Assembly (NCBI GenBank): GCA_021839785.1
Contig: JAKCAB010000292.1
Span: forward strand, 1 to 10,217
Source of the DNA: a bacterium
GTDB lineage: Bacteria; Verrucomicrobiota; Verrucomicrobiae; Limisphaerales; J093
Direction of reading: 5' to 3'
Length of the DNA stretch: 10,217 nt
Shown: positions 1 to 7,291 of the stretch, in pieces
Position numbering within the stretch: position 1 is the first letter of the stretch
Layout: every line of letters begins with the position of its first letter
Notes under the pieces: model-generated
The model's input: the letters and a program-made list of their open reading frames with translations, nothing else
The model's database searches: none
What the model was told of the DNA's origin: nothing
Position numbers and translations under genes: made by a program

Positions 1-2912
1 AGGTGAGCACCATCACGGTCGAGTTCAACCTCTCGCGGAACGTCGATCTCGCCGCCCAGGACGTGCGCGACCGCGTCGCCCGCGTGCGCGGCCGGTTGCC
101 CGACGACATCAAGGAACCGGTCGTCAGCAAGCAGGAAGCCGACGCCAACGCCGTGATCTGGATCGCGTTCAACAGCGATCGTTACACGCCGCTCGAATTG
201 ACCACCATCGCCGAGCGCCAGATCAAGAACCGCCTCCAGACCGTGCCCGGCGTGTCATCGATCATCATCGGCGGCGAAAAGCGGTACGCGATGCGCCTCT
301 GGCTGGACTCGGAAAAAATGGCCGCCCACGGCGTCACGGCGCTCGACGTGGGCACCGCGCTGCGCCAGCAAAACGTCCAGTTGCCCAGCGGCCGCGTGGA
401 AAACCTCGAACGCGAGATGACCATCTTCACCCGCGGCGAACTGAAAACCGCCGAGGAGTACAACAACCTGGTCATTCGCACGGTGGGCACCCGGTTGGTG
501 CGGTTGCGCGACATTGGCCGCGCGGAGGACGGCGTCGAAGATTTGCGCACCATCGCCCGCGCCAATGGCCACCCGGCGGTGTTCTGCGGCGTGGTCAAGC
601 AGTCCAAAGCGAACACGCTCGAAGTCGCCCGCGGCGTGAAGGCGGAGCTGGCCGCGATCAAGCCGCTCCTGCCGGCCGGCATCGACACCGCCATCGGCTA
701 CGACGAATCGCTGTTTGTCCAGAAAGCGATTCACGAAGTCTGGATCACGCTCGGGATCGCCTTCGCGCTGGTCGTCCTTGTGATCTTCATTTTCCTGCGG
801 AACTTCCGCTCGACCGTCATCCCCGCCGTGGCCATCCCGGTGTCGATCGTCGCCACGTTCACCGTGCTCTATTTCATGGGCTATTCGGTGAACATTCTCA
901 CGATGCTGGCCTTCGTGCTCGCCATCGGCGTGGTGGTGGACGACGCCATCGTGGTGCTGGAAAACATCTACCGGCACATCGAGGAAGGCACGCCGCCGAT
1001 GCAGGCCGCCTTCAAGGCAATGGACGAAATCGCCTTCGCCATCATCGCCATCACGTTCTCGCTGGTGGCGGTGTTCATTCCGCTCGCGTTCCAGCGGACC
1101 ACCACCGGCCAGTTGTTCGTGGAGTTTGCCTTTGCCATGGCTGGCTCGGTCGCGATCTCGGCCTTCGTCGCGCTCTCGCTTTCGCCGATGATGGCCGCGC
1201 GCATTTTGAAACCGGTGGACAAACAAAAGCACGGCGCGCTGTTCATGGCTTTCGACCACGGATTCCAGGCGCTCAGCCGCGGGTATGGCCGGGCGCTGCG
1301 CGCCGCGCTGCACCACCGCCTGCTGGTGCTTTTCATCGGCCTCGTGACCTTGGCCGCCACCGTGTGGCTCATGGGCCGGCTCGAAAAGGAGTTGATGCCC
1401 GAAGAAGACAAAGGCCGACTGTTCGCCTTCATGCTCACGCCCGAAGGTTCGACCAGCGAGTACACCGACCGGATGCTGCGCAAGGTCGAGCGGTACATCG
1501 CCGAAACGCCCGAAACCGAGACCTACGCGGCCATCGTGGCGCCGGGCTTCAACGGACCCGGTCAGGCGAACCTCGGCGTGGCCTTCGCCGCCTTCAAGGA
1601 CGACCGCCAGCGCTCCTACCAGGAAATCGTGGACGGTCCGGGCGGCCTGCGCATGAAATTCCTGAGCGGTGTCGAAGGCGCGCTGCCCATCATCCAGGCG
1701 CAAAAGGCCATCGGCCGGAGCTTCAGCGCGCCGCTGCAGCTCGTCCTCCAAAACCAGGACATGGAGGCGCTCAACCGGACCGCCGCCGACATGGCCAATC
1801 GCCTTCGCGGCATGACCAACGCCGCCGGCGGACCGCTGTTCCAAAACGTCCGCTCGTCTTTCGAGGTCAACAAACCGGAATTGCGGATCAACATCGACCG
1901 CAACCGCGCCGCCGCGTTGGGCGTGTCGGTGGTGGACATTTCGCGCACGTTGCAAATCCTGTTCGGCGGGCTGGACCTCAGCCGGATCAAGATTGCCGGC
2001 AAGGAGTACTACGTGATCGCCCAGCTCGAACGCACGTCGCGGCTCACGCCGCAGAGCCTCGACCGCCTGTACGTTCGCAATTTCAAAGGCGAGTTAATCC
2101 AGTTGAGCAGCGTGGTGAGCTACACCTCCGGCGCGGCGCCCAATACGATCGAGCATTACAGCCGCCTGCGCAGCGCCACCGTGTCCGCAACGCCCGTGGG
2201 CGTGCCGCTCGGTGTGGCGATGGACCGTGTCGAGACGATCGCCAAGGCCGAGCTACCGGCCGGCTGCCTGTACACGTGGTCGGGCGAATCGCGCGACTTC
2301 CTCGATGCCAACCGCGAAATCCTCTGGGTCTTCGGCCTCGCGCTGCTGATCGTGTACATGATCCTGGCTTCGCAGTTCGAGAGCCTGATCCACCCGTTCA
2401 CCGTCATGCTGGCGGTGCCGCTGGCGGGCGTGGGCGCCTTCGGCTTGCTATGGCTCCTGAACCTCGGCGGTCAATGGGGAATCATTCCGCCGTTGCCGGC
2501 CATGAACCTGAATCTGTTCAGCGAAATCGGCCTGGTGCTCCTGTTGGGCCTCGTGACCAAGAACTCGATTCTGCTGGTCGAATTCGCCAACCAGGCGCGC
2601 GCGCACGGCGCGGATTCGCACGAAGCAATGGTCCAGGCCGGCATGGTGCGTCTGCGGCCGATCTTGATGACCGCGTTTTCCACGATCGCGGGCATCCTGC
2701 CCATCGCCATCGGCTTTGGCGCGGGCGCCGAGAGCCGCCGGCCGATGGGCGTGGCGGTCGTGGGCGGCATGTTGACCAGCACCTTCCTCACGCTGTTCAT
2801 CATCCCGGCCGTTTATACCGCGTTCAGCGATCTCGCGGACCGCGTTTTGCGTCGCCACCCGGCGGTGGCGGCGCCACCGCAACCCGCCTTGCCCACCGAG
2901 GCGGGAAACTAA
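1..2912 (+). CDS. RND efflux pump inner-membrane permease, HAE-1/AcrB-like (5' partial)
   Basis: Proton-driven inner-membrane subunit of a tripartite RND exporter, which moves drugs or other small molecules from periplasm or membrane toward an outer-membrane channel. The reading frame is open from the window edge. The first visible residues (STITVEFNLSRNVDLAAQDV) already belong to the first porter domain, so about 94 N-terminal residues, including TM1, lie upstream; 969-970 of an expected roughly 1,060 residues are visible. Counting from position 3, the TM2-TM6 block covers about 246-400. It carries the proton-relay pair D313/D314 in GVVVDDAIVVLENIYRH, equivalent to AcrB D407/D408. A second periplasmic porter/docking region spans about 470-770. 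TM8-TM12 follow from 774, with relay lysine K853 in LVTKNSILLVEF and RLRPILMT at 883-890. The tail is proline/alanine-rich and ends at TAA. Partner adaptor and outer-membrane genes are not visible and may lie upstream. The exported substrate cannot be inferred. Confidence 0.95.
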   Translation, partial: VSTITVEFNLSRNVDLAAQDVRDRVARVRGRLPDDIKEPVVSKQEADANAVIWIAFNSDRYTPLELTTIAERQIKNRLQTVPGVSSIIIGGEKRYAMRLWLDSEKMAAHGVTALDVGTALRQQNVQLPSGRVENLEREMTIFTRGELKTAEEYNNLVIRTVGTRLVRLRDIGRAEDGVEDLRTIARANGHPAVFCGVVKQSKANTLEVARGVKAELAAIKPLLPAGIDTAIGYDESLFVQKAIHEVWITLGIAFALVVLVIFIFLRNFRSTVIPAVAIPVSIVATFTVLYFMGYSVNILTMLAFVLAIGVVVDDAIVVLENIYRHIEEGTPPMQAAFKAMDEIAFAIIAITFSLVAVFIPLAFQRTTTGQLFVEFAFAMAGSVAISAFVALSLSPMMAARILKPVDKQKHGALFMAFDHGFQALSRGYGRALRAALHHRLLVLFIGLVTLAATVWLMGRLEKELMPEEDKGRLFAFMLTPEGSTSEYTDRMLRKVERYIAETPETETYAAIVAPGFNGPGQANLGVAFAAFKDDRQRSYQEIVDGPGGLRMKFLSGVEGALPIIQAQKAIGRSFSAPLQLVLQNQDMEALNRTAADMANRLRGMTNAAGGPLFQNVRSSFEVNKPELRINIDRNRAAALGVSVVDISRTLQILFGGLDLSRIKIAGKEYYVIAQLERTSRLTPQSLDRLYVRNFKGELIQLSSVVSYTSGAAPNTIEHYSRLRSATVSATPVGVPLGVAMDRVETIAKAELPAGCLYTWSGESRDFLDANREILWVFGLALLIVYMILASQFESLIHPFTVMLAVPLAGVGAFGLLWLLNLGGQWGIIPPLPAMNLNLFSEIGLVLLLGLVTKNSILLVEFANQARAHGADSHEAMVQAGMVRLRPILMTAFSTIAGILPIAIGFGAGAESRRPMGVAVVGGMLTSTFLTLFIIPAVYTAFSDLADRVLRRHPAVAAPPQPALPTEAGN

Positions 2913-2931
2913 ACAGCTACGCGCTACACTT

Positions 2932-2956
2932 TGCCGGAACGGGGAAAACGCCGGCA
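2932..2956. terminator. Possible shared terminator hairpin between convergent genes
   Basis: In the 54-bp gap between the ends of the RND gene and the convergent EamA gene, TGCCGG (2932-2937) pairs with CCGGCA (2951-2956). The loop is 13 nt and could close by two further CG pairs after a 2-nt bulge. No T-run follows on either strand, so it is not a canonical intrinsic terminator. The call rests on position and symmetry only. Confidence 0.3.
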
Positions 2957-2966
2957 GGTGCGGCGA

Positions 2967-3824
2967 TCACCTCCGCATCACTCGCCAGGTTTCCGCGGCG
3001 ATCGCGCCCAGAATCACCGCCCCGCCCACGAGCGTGCGCACTGCTGGCATTTCGCCCAACAACAGCGCGGCCGCAATCGCACCGTAAATCGGCAGGAGCG
3101 TGGCGATGATCCCGACGCTGCTCGCTTTGATATGCCGCAGGCTGCGTGTGTACAGCGTGTGCGGCAGCGCCGTGAACAAAACGCCGAGCAGCAGCAATTG
3201 CCCGCCGGCCCGCGCCGTGACGCGCTCGCCGAACAGGAGCGCCACGGGCACCAGCAGGCCCGCGCTGGCGGCCAGTTGGTACAAAGTCACCCGGCCGCCG
3301 CCGAACCGCGCCACCACGCCGCGCGTCAGCAAGTTCCTCGCCGTGAAGCACGCCGCCGAAAGCACACCGATCAACACGCCGCGCGTGACGTTGCTGGCCA
3401 GCGAGAAGTCCGGCACGAGGATTGCCACGCCGGCAAGGACCGCCAAGGCAATCACCACGTCTGCGACGCGCAATCGGTCGCGGTACAGGAGCGGCTCGGC
3501 GATTGCCGTCATCACCGGATACGTGTGCAAGGCCAGGATGCCCACCGCGACGGAAGAGACCTGGATGGCTTGGAAATAGGTGACCCAATGCGTTGCCAGT
3601 GCCGCGCCGCCGGCCATCAGCAGCCAAAAATCGCGACGGCCGTGCGGCGCCAGCGGCAAGCCCTGCCAGCGCAACACCGCCAACACCGCCAGCGCCGCCA
3701 CCACCGAACGCAGGGCGGTGACCTGAAAGGCCGGCAGGGCGATCCATTTCGCGAACAGCGCCGTGCCCGCCCACAGCAGGACGGCGCCGTTCAACTCCAG
3801 GAGGCTTTTCTGGCGTTCGGTCAT
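2967..3824 (-). CDS. EamA/DMT-superfamily transporter
   Basis: Predicted ten-helix inner-membrane permease of the drug/metabolite transporter superfamily (EamA family). Members export amino acids, metabolites or drugs; the substrate here is unknown. The 285-residue protein is the usual EamA length and shows the internal duplication: repeat one at about 8-138, repeat two at about 148-282. Repeat one contains the signature stretch around 77-108 (THWVTYFQAIQVSSVAVGIL), and repeat two the matching stretch around 220-258 (ASSVGIIATLLPIYGAI, ending LLLGE). The chosen start is the ATG whose first codon is at 3824-3822, giving MTERQKSLLELNGAVLLWAG, where the first helix begins at once. An in-frame ATG at 3947 would add 41 Arg/Pro-rich residues unlike a transporter N-terminus and was rejected. 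No clear Shine-Dalgarno sequence precedes the start. The gene is convergent with the RND gene and divergent from the hydrolase. Confidence 0.9.
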   Translation of the reverse strand: MTERQKSLLELNGAVLLWAGTALFAKWIALPAFQVTALRSVVAALAVLAVLRWQGLPLAPHGRRDFWLLMAGGAALATHWVTYFQAIQVSSVAVGILALHTYPVMTAIAEPLLYRDRLRVADVVIALAVLAGVAILVPDFSLASNVTRGVLIGVLSAACFTARNLLTRGVVARFGGGRVTLYQLAASAGLLVPVALLFGERVTARAGGQLLLLGVLFTALPHTLYTRSLRHIKASSVGIIATLLPIYGAIAAALLLGEMPAVRTLVGGAVILGAIAAETWRVMRR

Positions 3825-3998
3825 TCGCGGTCGTGCGGACGTTGCACGGCGCGCCAGCTTCCCGGAACCCGGCGCTGGAAGGCAAGGACGGGGTGGCCTC
3901 CGGTGCAGGCTTGCCGTCTCCTGGCAAAATTCCGCGTGAGCCGTCAAAGCGCGGTTTCCGCCTTCGCAAACGGCACGACTCTGGCTAGCTTTCGCGGC
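3825..3998. promoter_or_regulatory. Divergent intergenic region, presumed promoters for both flanking genes
   Basis: These 174 bp separate the starts of the EamA transporter (leftward) and the secreted hydrolase (rightward), so promoters for both should lie here. I cannot place a convincing -35/-10 pair on either strand. Weak dyads are present: CCAGC (3854-3858) with GCTGG (3874-3878), flanking the near-palindrome TTCCCGGAA (3859-3867), and GGCAAG (3881-3886) with CTTGCC (3910-3915). They are short enough to be chance in GC-rich DNA. Confidence 0.35.
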
Positions 3999-6900
3999 AT
4001 GAACCGTCGGTTTGTTTTGGGGTTGATCGCCGTTGCGCTCTCAGGTCTGGCCACCCACGCACAATGGGTTCCGTTCGTTCTGCCGTGGAATGACGCCTCG
4101 GCCGGCGTGACGGATTTGTCCGCGATGAATCCGCCCATCGGCCCCGACTCGCGCTTGAGCGTGGACGCCGACGGGCATTTCGTCGCCAACGGCGAACGCG
4201 TGCGGTTTCTGGGCGTGAACTTCGCTGGCGATTCGCCGTTCATGCCCACGAACAAGGCCGACGCCGTGGCCGCGCGGCTCGCCAAGTTCGGCGTCAACTG
4301 CGTCCGCTTTCACCACATGGACGCCGCGTGGGCAACCGGCGGCGGCCTGCTGAGTTACACGTCCACCTCGAGCCGCGCGGTCAATCCCGCCCAACTCGAG
4401 CGCGTACAATACCTGGTCTCCCGCCTCAAGGCGCACGGCGTCTATGCCGACATCAACCTCCTCGTCGGCCGCGAGTACCGGTCCGGCGACGGCCTCGGCC
4501 CGGAGGTGACCACGATGGACTGGAAGGACCAACACATTCTGGGTTTCTTCAACGACACCGCGCTCGCGCTCCACAAAGAATACGCCACGCGAGTACTCAC
4601 GCCGGTCAGCCAGTTCACCGGCCTGTCGTTGGCGCAAGACCCGGCGGTGGCCTTCGTCGAGATCATCAACGAAAACGGGATTCTCCAGAAATGGTTCGAC
4701 GGTGGGCTGGACAAGTTGCCCGCGCGCTACGCCGGCCAGTTGCAGTCGCGGTGGAACGATTGGCTCGCCGCGCGTTATGCGAACGACCCCGATCTGCTCG
4801 TGGCCTGGAAGGCAGTGAACCAACCGCTGGGCGCGAACCTGCTCAAAAACGGCGACTTCGCATCCGGTCTCGCCAATTGGAACTCGGAACAGCACGACAC
4901 AGCGAAAGCCACGTTCGCGCGCACGCTCGATTTCACCGGCGGCCAACCGTCGGCAAAGATCCAGGTCACCACCGTCGGTTCCGCCGATTGGCACGTGCAG
5001 TTCAACCAGCCCAACTTGCGCGTCACGCAGGACCAGGTCTGCACACTGACCTTTTCGGCAAAGGCGAGCGCGGCCGGCACGCCGTTGGCGGTGTCGGTGA
5101 TGCAGGCCCACGACCCGTGGCAGGCGATCGGTTATTCGCGCTCGTTCACGCTCGGCACGGATTGGCAGCGCTTCACCAACACTTTCGCAGTGACGAGCAC
5201 GGACGCGAACGCGCGCGTCAACTTTGGCGGGTTTGGCAACCGCCTGGCCACGGTCTGGCTCGCGGACGTGCGGTTCCAGGCGGGGGGCGCGCTGGGCACT
5301 CTGCCAGACAATGCATCGCTGGCGACGCGGACGGTGCCCAACGTTCGGCACGGCGGTGACGGCTTCACCGGCACGGCCGACGCGCGCCAGGATTGGCTGC
5401 GGTTTTTGCGCGATCTCGAGAACCGTTATTACGACGCAATGGTCGGCCACCTTCGCACCAACTGCGGCTACGCCGGTTTGATCTTCGGCACGATCATGGC
5501 GAACAGCCCCGCCACCGTGCAGAGCCGGCTGGACGTGATCGACGCCCACGCGTATTGGCAGCATCCGCAGTTCCCCGGCCAGCCTTGGGACGCGGTGAAC
5601 TGGACGGTCGCCAACCTCGCGCTCGTTAACACCATCGAAAGCGACAACACGCTCGCCGGCCTCGCCCGCCAACGCATCAAGGGCAAGCCGTTCACCGTCA
5701 CCGAATACCAGCACCCGTCGCCGAATCAGTACAACGCGGAGTGCCTGTTGCTGCTCGCGGCTTACGCGGCGTTGCAGGATTGGGACGGCGTGTGGCTGTT
5801 CGATTACGGTCCGGGCCAGGACAGCGTGCCGATGGGCCGAATCCGCGGCTTCTTCGACACCGCGCAGCATCCGACGAAGATGGCGAACCTGGTCGTCGCG
5901 GCGAATCTGTTTCGGCGCGGGGACGTGGCCCGTGCCAGTAAGGGATACACGCTCGCGCTCACGCCGGACGCGGAGATCGACTTGCTTCAGCGCAACGCCG
6001 GCGCGTGGTCGATCTTCAGCGGCGCGCAACTCGGATTGCCCACGCACCTGCCGCTGGTCAGCCGCGTGAGCACGGAAGTTGGCCCGAACGCCACGGGCCT
6101 ACCCGCGCCGCCCGCGAATCCGCCCGGGCCGGTGCTCGCGTCGGACACCGGCGAACTGAACTGGAGCGTCGCCACGGCCGGCAAAGGTTACGTCACGGTC
6201 AACACACCGCGCACCAAGGCGGTCATTGGTTTCGCCGACGGCCGCGACGTGAACCTCGGCGGCGTGCGGCTCAAGCCGGGCACGACGCACCTCGGCTTTT
6301 GCACACTGGCGCTCACGCTCACGCGTGGCCAATCGCTGACGAACGGCGGAACCGCGGTGCTGGTGGCGGTGGGGCAATGCGAAAACACTGGCCTGAAATG
6401 GAAGGACGCCACCAAGACCTCGGTCGGGAACCAGTGGGGCACGGCGCCGACGTTGGTTGAGGTGGTGCCGTTTACACTGACGCTGCCGGTAGCCACGGAT
6501 CGCGTGCAAGCCTGGGCGCTCGACGCGACCGGCCAGCGAAGTTCCGCCCTGGCGGTGTCCGACGCGGGCAACGGCTGGACCGTAATCACCAATACGCCTT
6601 CGGCCGGGACCATCTGGTACGAGATCGAAGTGGCGCCGGTCAGCGCGAGTTTCGAGCAATGGCGGGAAGGCCACTTCACGCCGGCCGAGCTCGCCGAACC
6701 GACGCTCAGCGGACCCGACGGCATGCCGGCCGGCGATGGCGTGCCGAACTTCGTGAAGTACGCGCTCGGTCTCGATCCGCACCAACCCGCCATGCGCGCG
6801 GCGTTGGCGAAATGGCAAGTTGCCAACGCCGCCGGCGAGCGTTGCCTGGAGGTCGAGTTCACCCGCGCGAAGGGCCTCGCCGACGCGCGCGTGCGCCCGC

Positions 6901-7064
6901 TGTTTTCCACTGACCTGAAAACGTGGCAACCCAGCCCCGTCGAAGGCCAGCCCGGCACCGTGGAAGACCTCGGCGCCGCCGAGCGAGTCACGTTGGAATC
7001 GTGCCTGCCGGCGGAAGCGCCTCGCTTGTTTGGCAATCTGGTGGTGGAGCGATTGGGGCCTTGA
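3999..7064 (+). CDS. Secreted clan GH-A (GH5-like) glycoside hydrolase with internal CBM4/9-like module
   Basis: Predicted exported polysaccharide- or glycoside-cleaving enzyme, 1021 residues. Residues 1-22 form a signal peptide (MNRRFVLGLIAVALSGLATHAQ), which fixes the start at 3999; the frame is open further upstream, but that part is antisense to the transporter. A (beta/alpha)8 barrel begins near 50, with FLGVNFAGD at 70-78 and NCVRFHHMD at 100-108. The likely acid/base is E225 in EIINENG, and the likely nucleophile E569 in FTVTEYQHPSPNQY. Between them, about 279-428, lies a jelly-roll module resembling CBM4/9 (NLLKNGDFASGLANW at its start, VWLADVRFQ at its end). The barrel closes around 595-640. 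Beta-sandwich sequence follows at about 650-880 (SDTGELNWSV, TVNTPRTKAVIGFADGR), then a tail at about 884-1021 with GDGVPNFVKYALGLDP, common in Verrucomicrobiota exported proteins. No PEP-CTERM or LPXTG anchor is visible. Family placement comes from motifs; substrate is unknown. No Shine-Dalgarno is seen. Confidence 0.85.
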   Translation: MNRRFVLGLIAVALSGLATHAQWVPFVLPWNDASAGVTDLSAMNPPIGPDSRLSVDADGHFVANGERVRFLGVNFAGDSPFMPTNKADAVAARLAKFGVNCVRFHHMDAAWATGGGLLSYTSTSSRAVNPAQLERVQYLVSRLKAHGVYADINLLVGREYRSGDGLGPEVTTMDWKDQHILGFFNDTALALHKEYATRVLTPVSQFTGLSLAQDPAVAFVEIINENGILQKWFDGGLDKLPARYAGQLQSRWNDWLAARYANDPDLLVAWKAVNQPLGANLLKNGDFASGLANWNSEQHDTAKATFARTLDFTGGQPSAKIQVTTVGSADWHVQFNQPNLRVTQDQVCTLTFSAKASAAGTPLAVSVMQAHDPWQAIGYSRSFTLGTDWQRFTNTFAVTSTDANARVNFGGFGNRLATVWLADVRFQAGGALGTLPDNASLATRTVPNVRHGGDGFTGTADARQDWLRFLRDLENRYYDAMVGHLRTNCGYAGLIFGTIMANSPATVQSRLDVIDAHAYWQHPQFPGQPWDAVNWTVANLALVNTIESDNTLAGLARQRIKGKPFTVTEYQHPSPNQYNAECLLLLAAYAALQDWDGVWLFDYGPGQDSVPMGRIRGFFDTAQHPTKMANLVVAANLFRRGDVARASKGYTLALTPDAEIDLLQRNAGAWSIFSGAQLGLPTHLPLVSRVSTEVGPNATGLPAPPANPPGPVLASDTGELNWSVATAGKGYVTVNTPRTKAVIGFADGRDVNLGGVRLKPGTTHLGFCTLALTLTRGQSLTNGGTAVLVAVGQCENTGLKWKDATKTSVGNQWGTAPTLVEVVPFTLTLPVATDRVQAWALDATGQRSSALAVSDAGNGWTVITNTPSAGTIWYEIEVAPVSASFEQWREGHFTPAELAEPTLSGPDGMPAGDGVPNFVKYALGLDPHQPAMRAALAKWQVANAAGERCLEVEFTRAKGLADARVRPLFSTDLKTWQPSPVEGQPGTVEDLGAAERVTLESCLPAEAPRLFGNLVVERLGP
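4833..5282 (+). other. Inserted CBM4/9-like carbohydrate-binding domain (within the hydrolase)
   Basis: Domain-level note on residues about 279-428 of the hydrolase. The segment opens with NLLKNGDFASGLANWNSEQH and closes with VWLADVRFQ, the usual beginning and end of family 4/9 jelly-roll binding modules, which bind beta-glucans, xylans or other glycans. Barrel sequence resumes after it (TVPNVRHGG, then DWLRFLRDLENRYYDAM at about 465-481), so the module interrupts the catalytic domain. Boundaries are estimated by eye. Confidence 0.65.
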
Positions 7065-7072
7065 GCATTTTT

Positions 7073-7088
7073 TGTCGCAATTGTGACA
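7073..7088. promoter_or_regulatory. 16-bp near-perfect palindrome, candidate operator
   Basis: TGTCGCAATTGTGACA reads almost identically on both strands: 14 of 16 positions are symmetric, and the one non-Watson-Crick pair is G-T. The centre is CAATTG. It starts 9 bp after the hydrolase stop. The size suits a dimeric regulator such as a LacI-, GntR- or Crp-type protein, but I cannot assign a family. As RNA it would fold only a 6-bp stem with an AAUU loop, with U's before rather than after it, so a terminator is unlikely. Confidence 0.4.
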
Positions 7089-7107
7089 TGAAATTGGCAA
7101 ACGCATT

Positions 7108-7136
7108 CACACCCGCACAAGGCTTGATCGGGTGTG
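7108..7136. repeat. Perfect 8-bp inverted repeat, 13-nt spacer
   Basis: CACACCCG (7108-7115) is exactly complementary to CGGGTGTG (7129-7136). The 13-nt loop contains AAG and CTT, which could pair to shorten it. No T-run follows on either strand. It could be an RNA hairpin in the leader of the downstream gene or a bipartite protein-binding site. Confidence 0.4.
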
Positions 7137-7216
7137 GCAAAGTCGGGCTAGCAGGAGCATCTATGAGTGCTGCCTTGTGCCGACTGCGGTTCCACATCGC
7201 CACATGCCGGCTCACG

Positions 7217-7233
7217 GCGAATTTGCAATTCGC
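7217..7233. repeat. Perfect 7-bp inverted repeat, 3-nt spacer
   Basis: GCGAATTTGCAATTCGC is a perfect 7+3+7 dyad, 42 bp before the alternative ATG at 7259 and 58 bp before the preferred ATG at 7292. Placement near the gene start fits an operator close to the promoter. A hairpin with a tight 3-nt loop is also possible. No regulator family can be named. Confidence 0.4.
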
Positions 7234-7291
7234 GGCCAGCGTCCATAGGCTCGTCGCCATGATCACTTGGCCATTCAAATTATCTGCCCCC

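Larger units (their letters stand above)
7065..7291 (+). promoter_or_regulatory. 227-bp leader with three dyads, presumed promoter/operator region
   Basis: Noncoding stretch between the hydrolase stop and the DUF1080-ThuA start, visibly less GC-rich than the genes around it. It holds a T6 run (7068-7073) and three dyad symmetries at 7073-7088, 7108-7136 and 7217-7233, annotated separately. No confident -35/-10 pair and no Shine-Dalgarno before the ATG at 7292 could be found. The length and symmetry suggest the downstream gene has its own regulated promoter rather than depending only on read-through. That is inference. Confidence 0.45.

Noticed and set aside
255..1955. Long antisense reading frame (566 codons) within the RND gene
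   Set aside because: The product is His/Arg/Glu/Gly-rich low-complexity sequence with no recognisable domain. It mirrors the codon bias of the well-supported RND gene on the other strand, as expected in GC-rich DNA.
1364..3109. Plus-strand frame of 581 codons overlapping the end of the RND gene
   Set aside because: Arg/Pro/His/Gly-rich translation with no motifs, in an alternative frame of the RND gene and running antisense into the EamA gene.
3825..3947. 41-residue N-terminal extension of the EamA protein
   Set aside because: Arg/Pro-rich and unlike EamA N-termini. The first membrane helix starts naturally just after the ATG at 3824.
2931..3998. Upstream extension of the hydrolase frame by 356 codons
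   Set aside because: This part is antisense to the EamA gene, is Arg/Gln-rich without structure, and would bury the clear signal peptide beginning at 3999.
4041..6047. Long antisense reading frame (668 codons) within the hydrolase gene
   Set aside because: Arg/Val/Glu-rich with no domain, and complementary to a clear glycoside hydrolase. It is a GC-driven shadow.
7065..7088. Intrinsic terminator for the hydrolase (T6 run plus palindrome)
   Set aside because: The T-run comes before the stem on the plus strand, and the other strand has A's after the stem, so the order is wrong in both directions.
7081..7109. Possible sigma-70 promoter, TTGTGA - 17 bp - CATTCA
   Set aside because: The -10 half matches the consensus poorly, so it is not distinguishable from chance.
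6923..7291. Upstream extension of the DUF1080-ThuA frame by 123 codons
   Set aside because: It overlaps the end of the hydrolase gene and crosses a noncoding leader with dyads. The signal peptide marks the start at 7292, or at most 7259.
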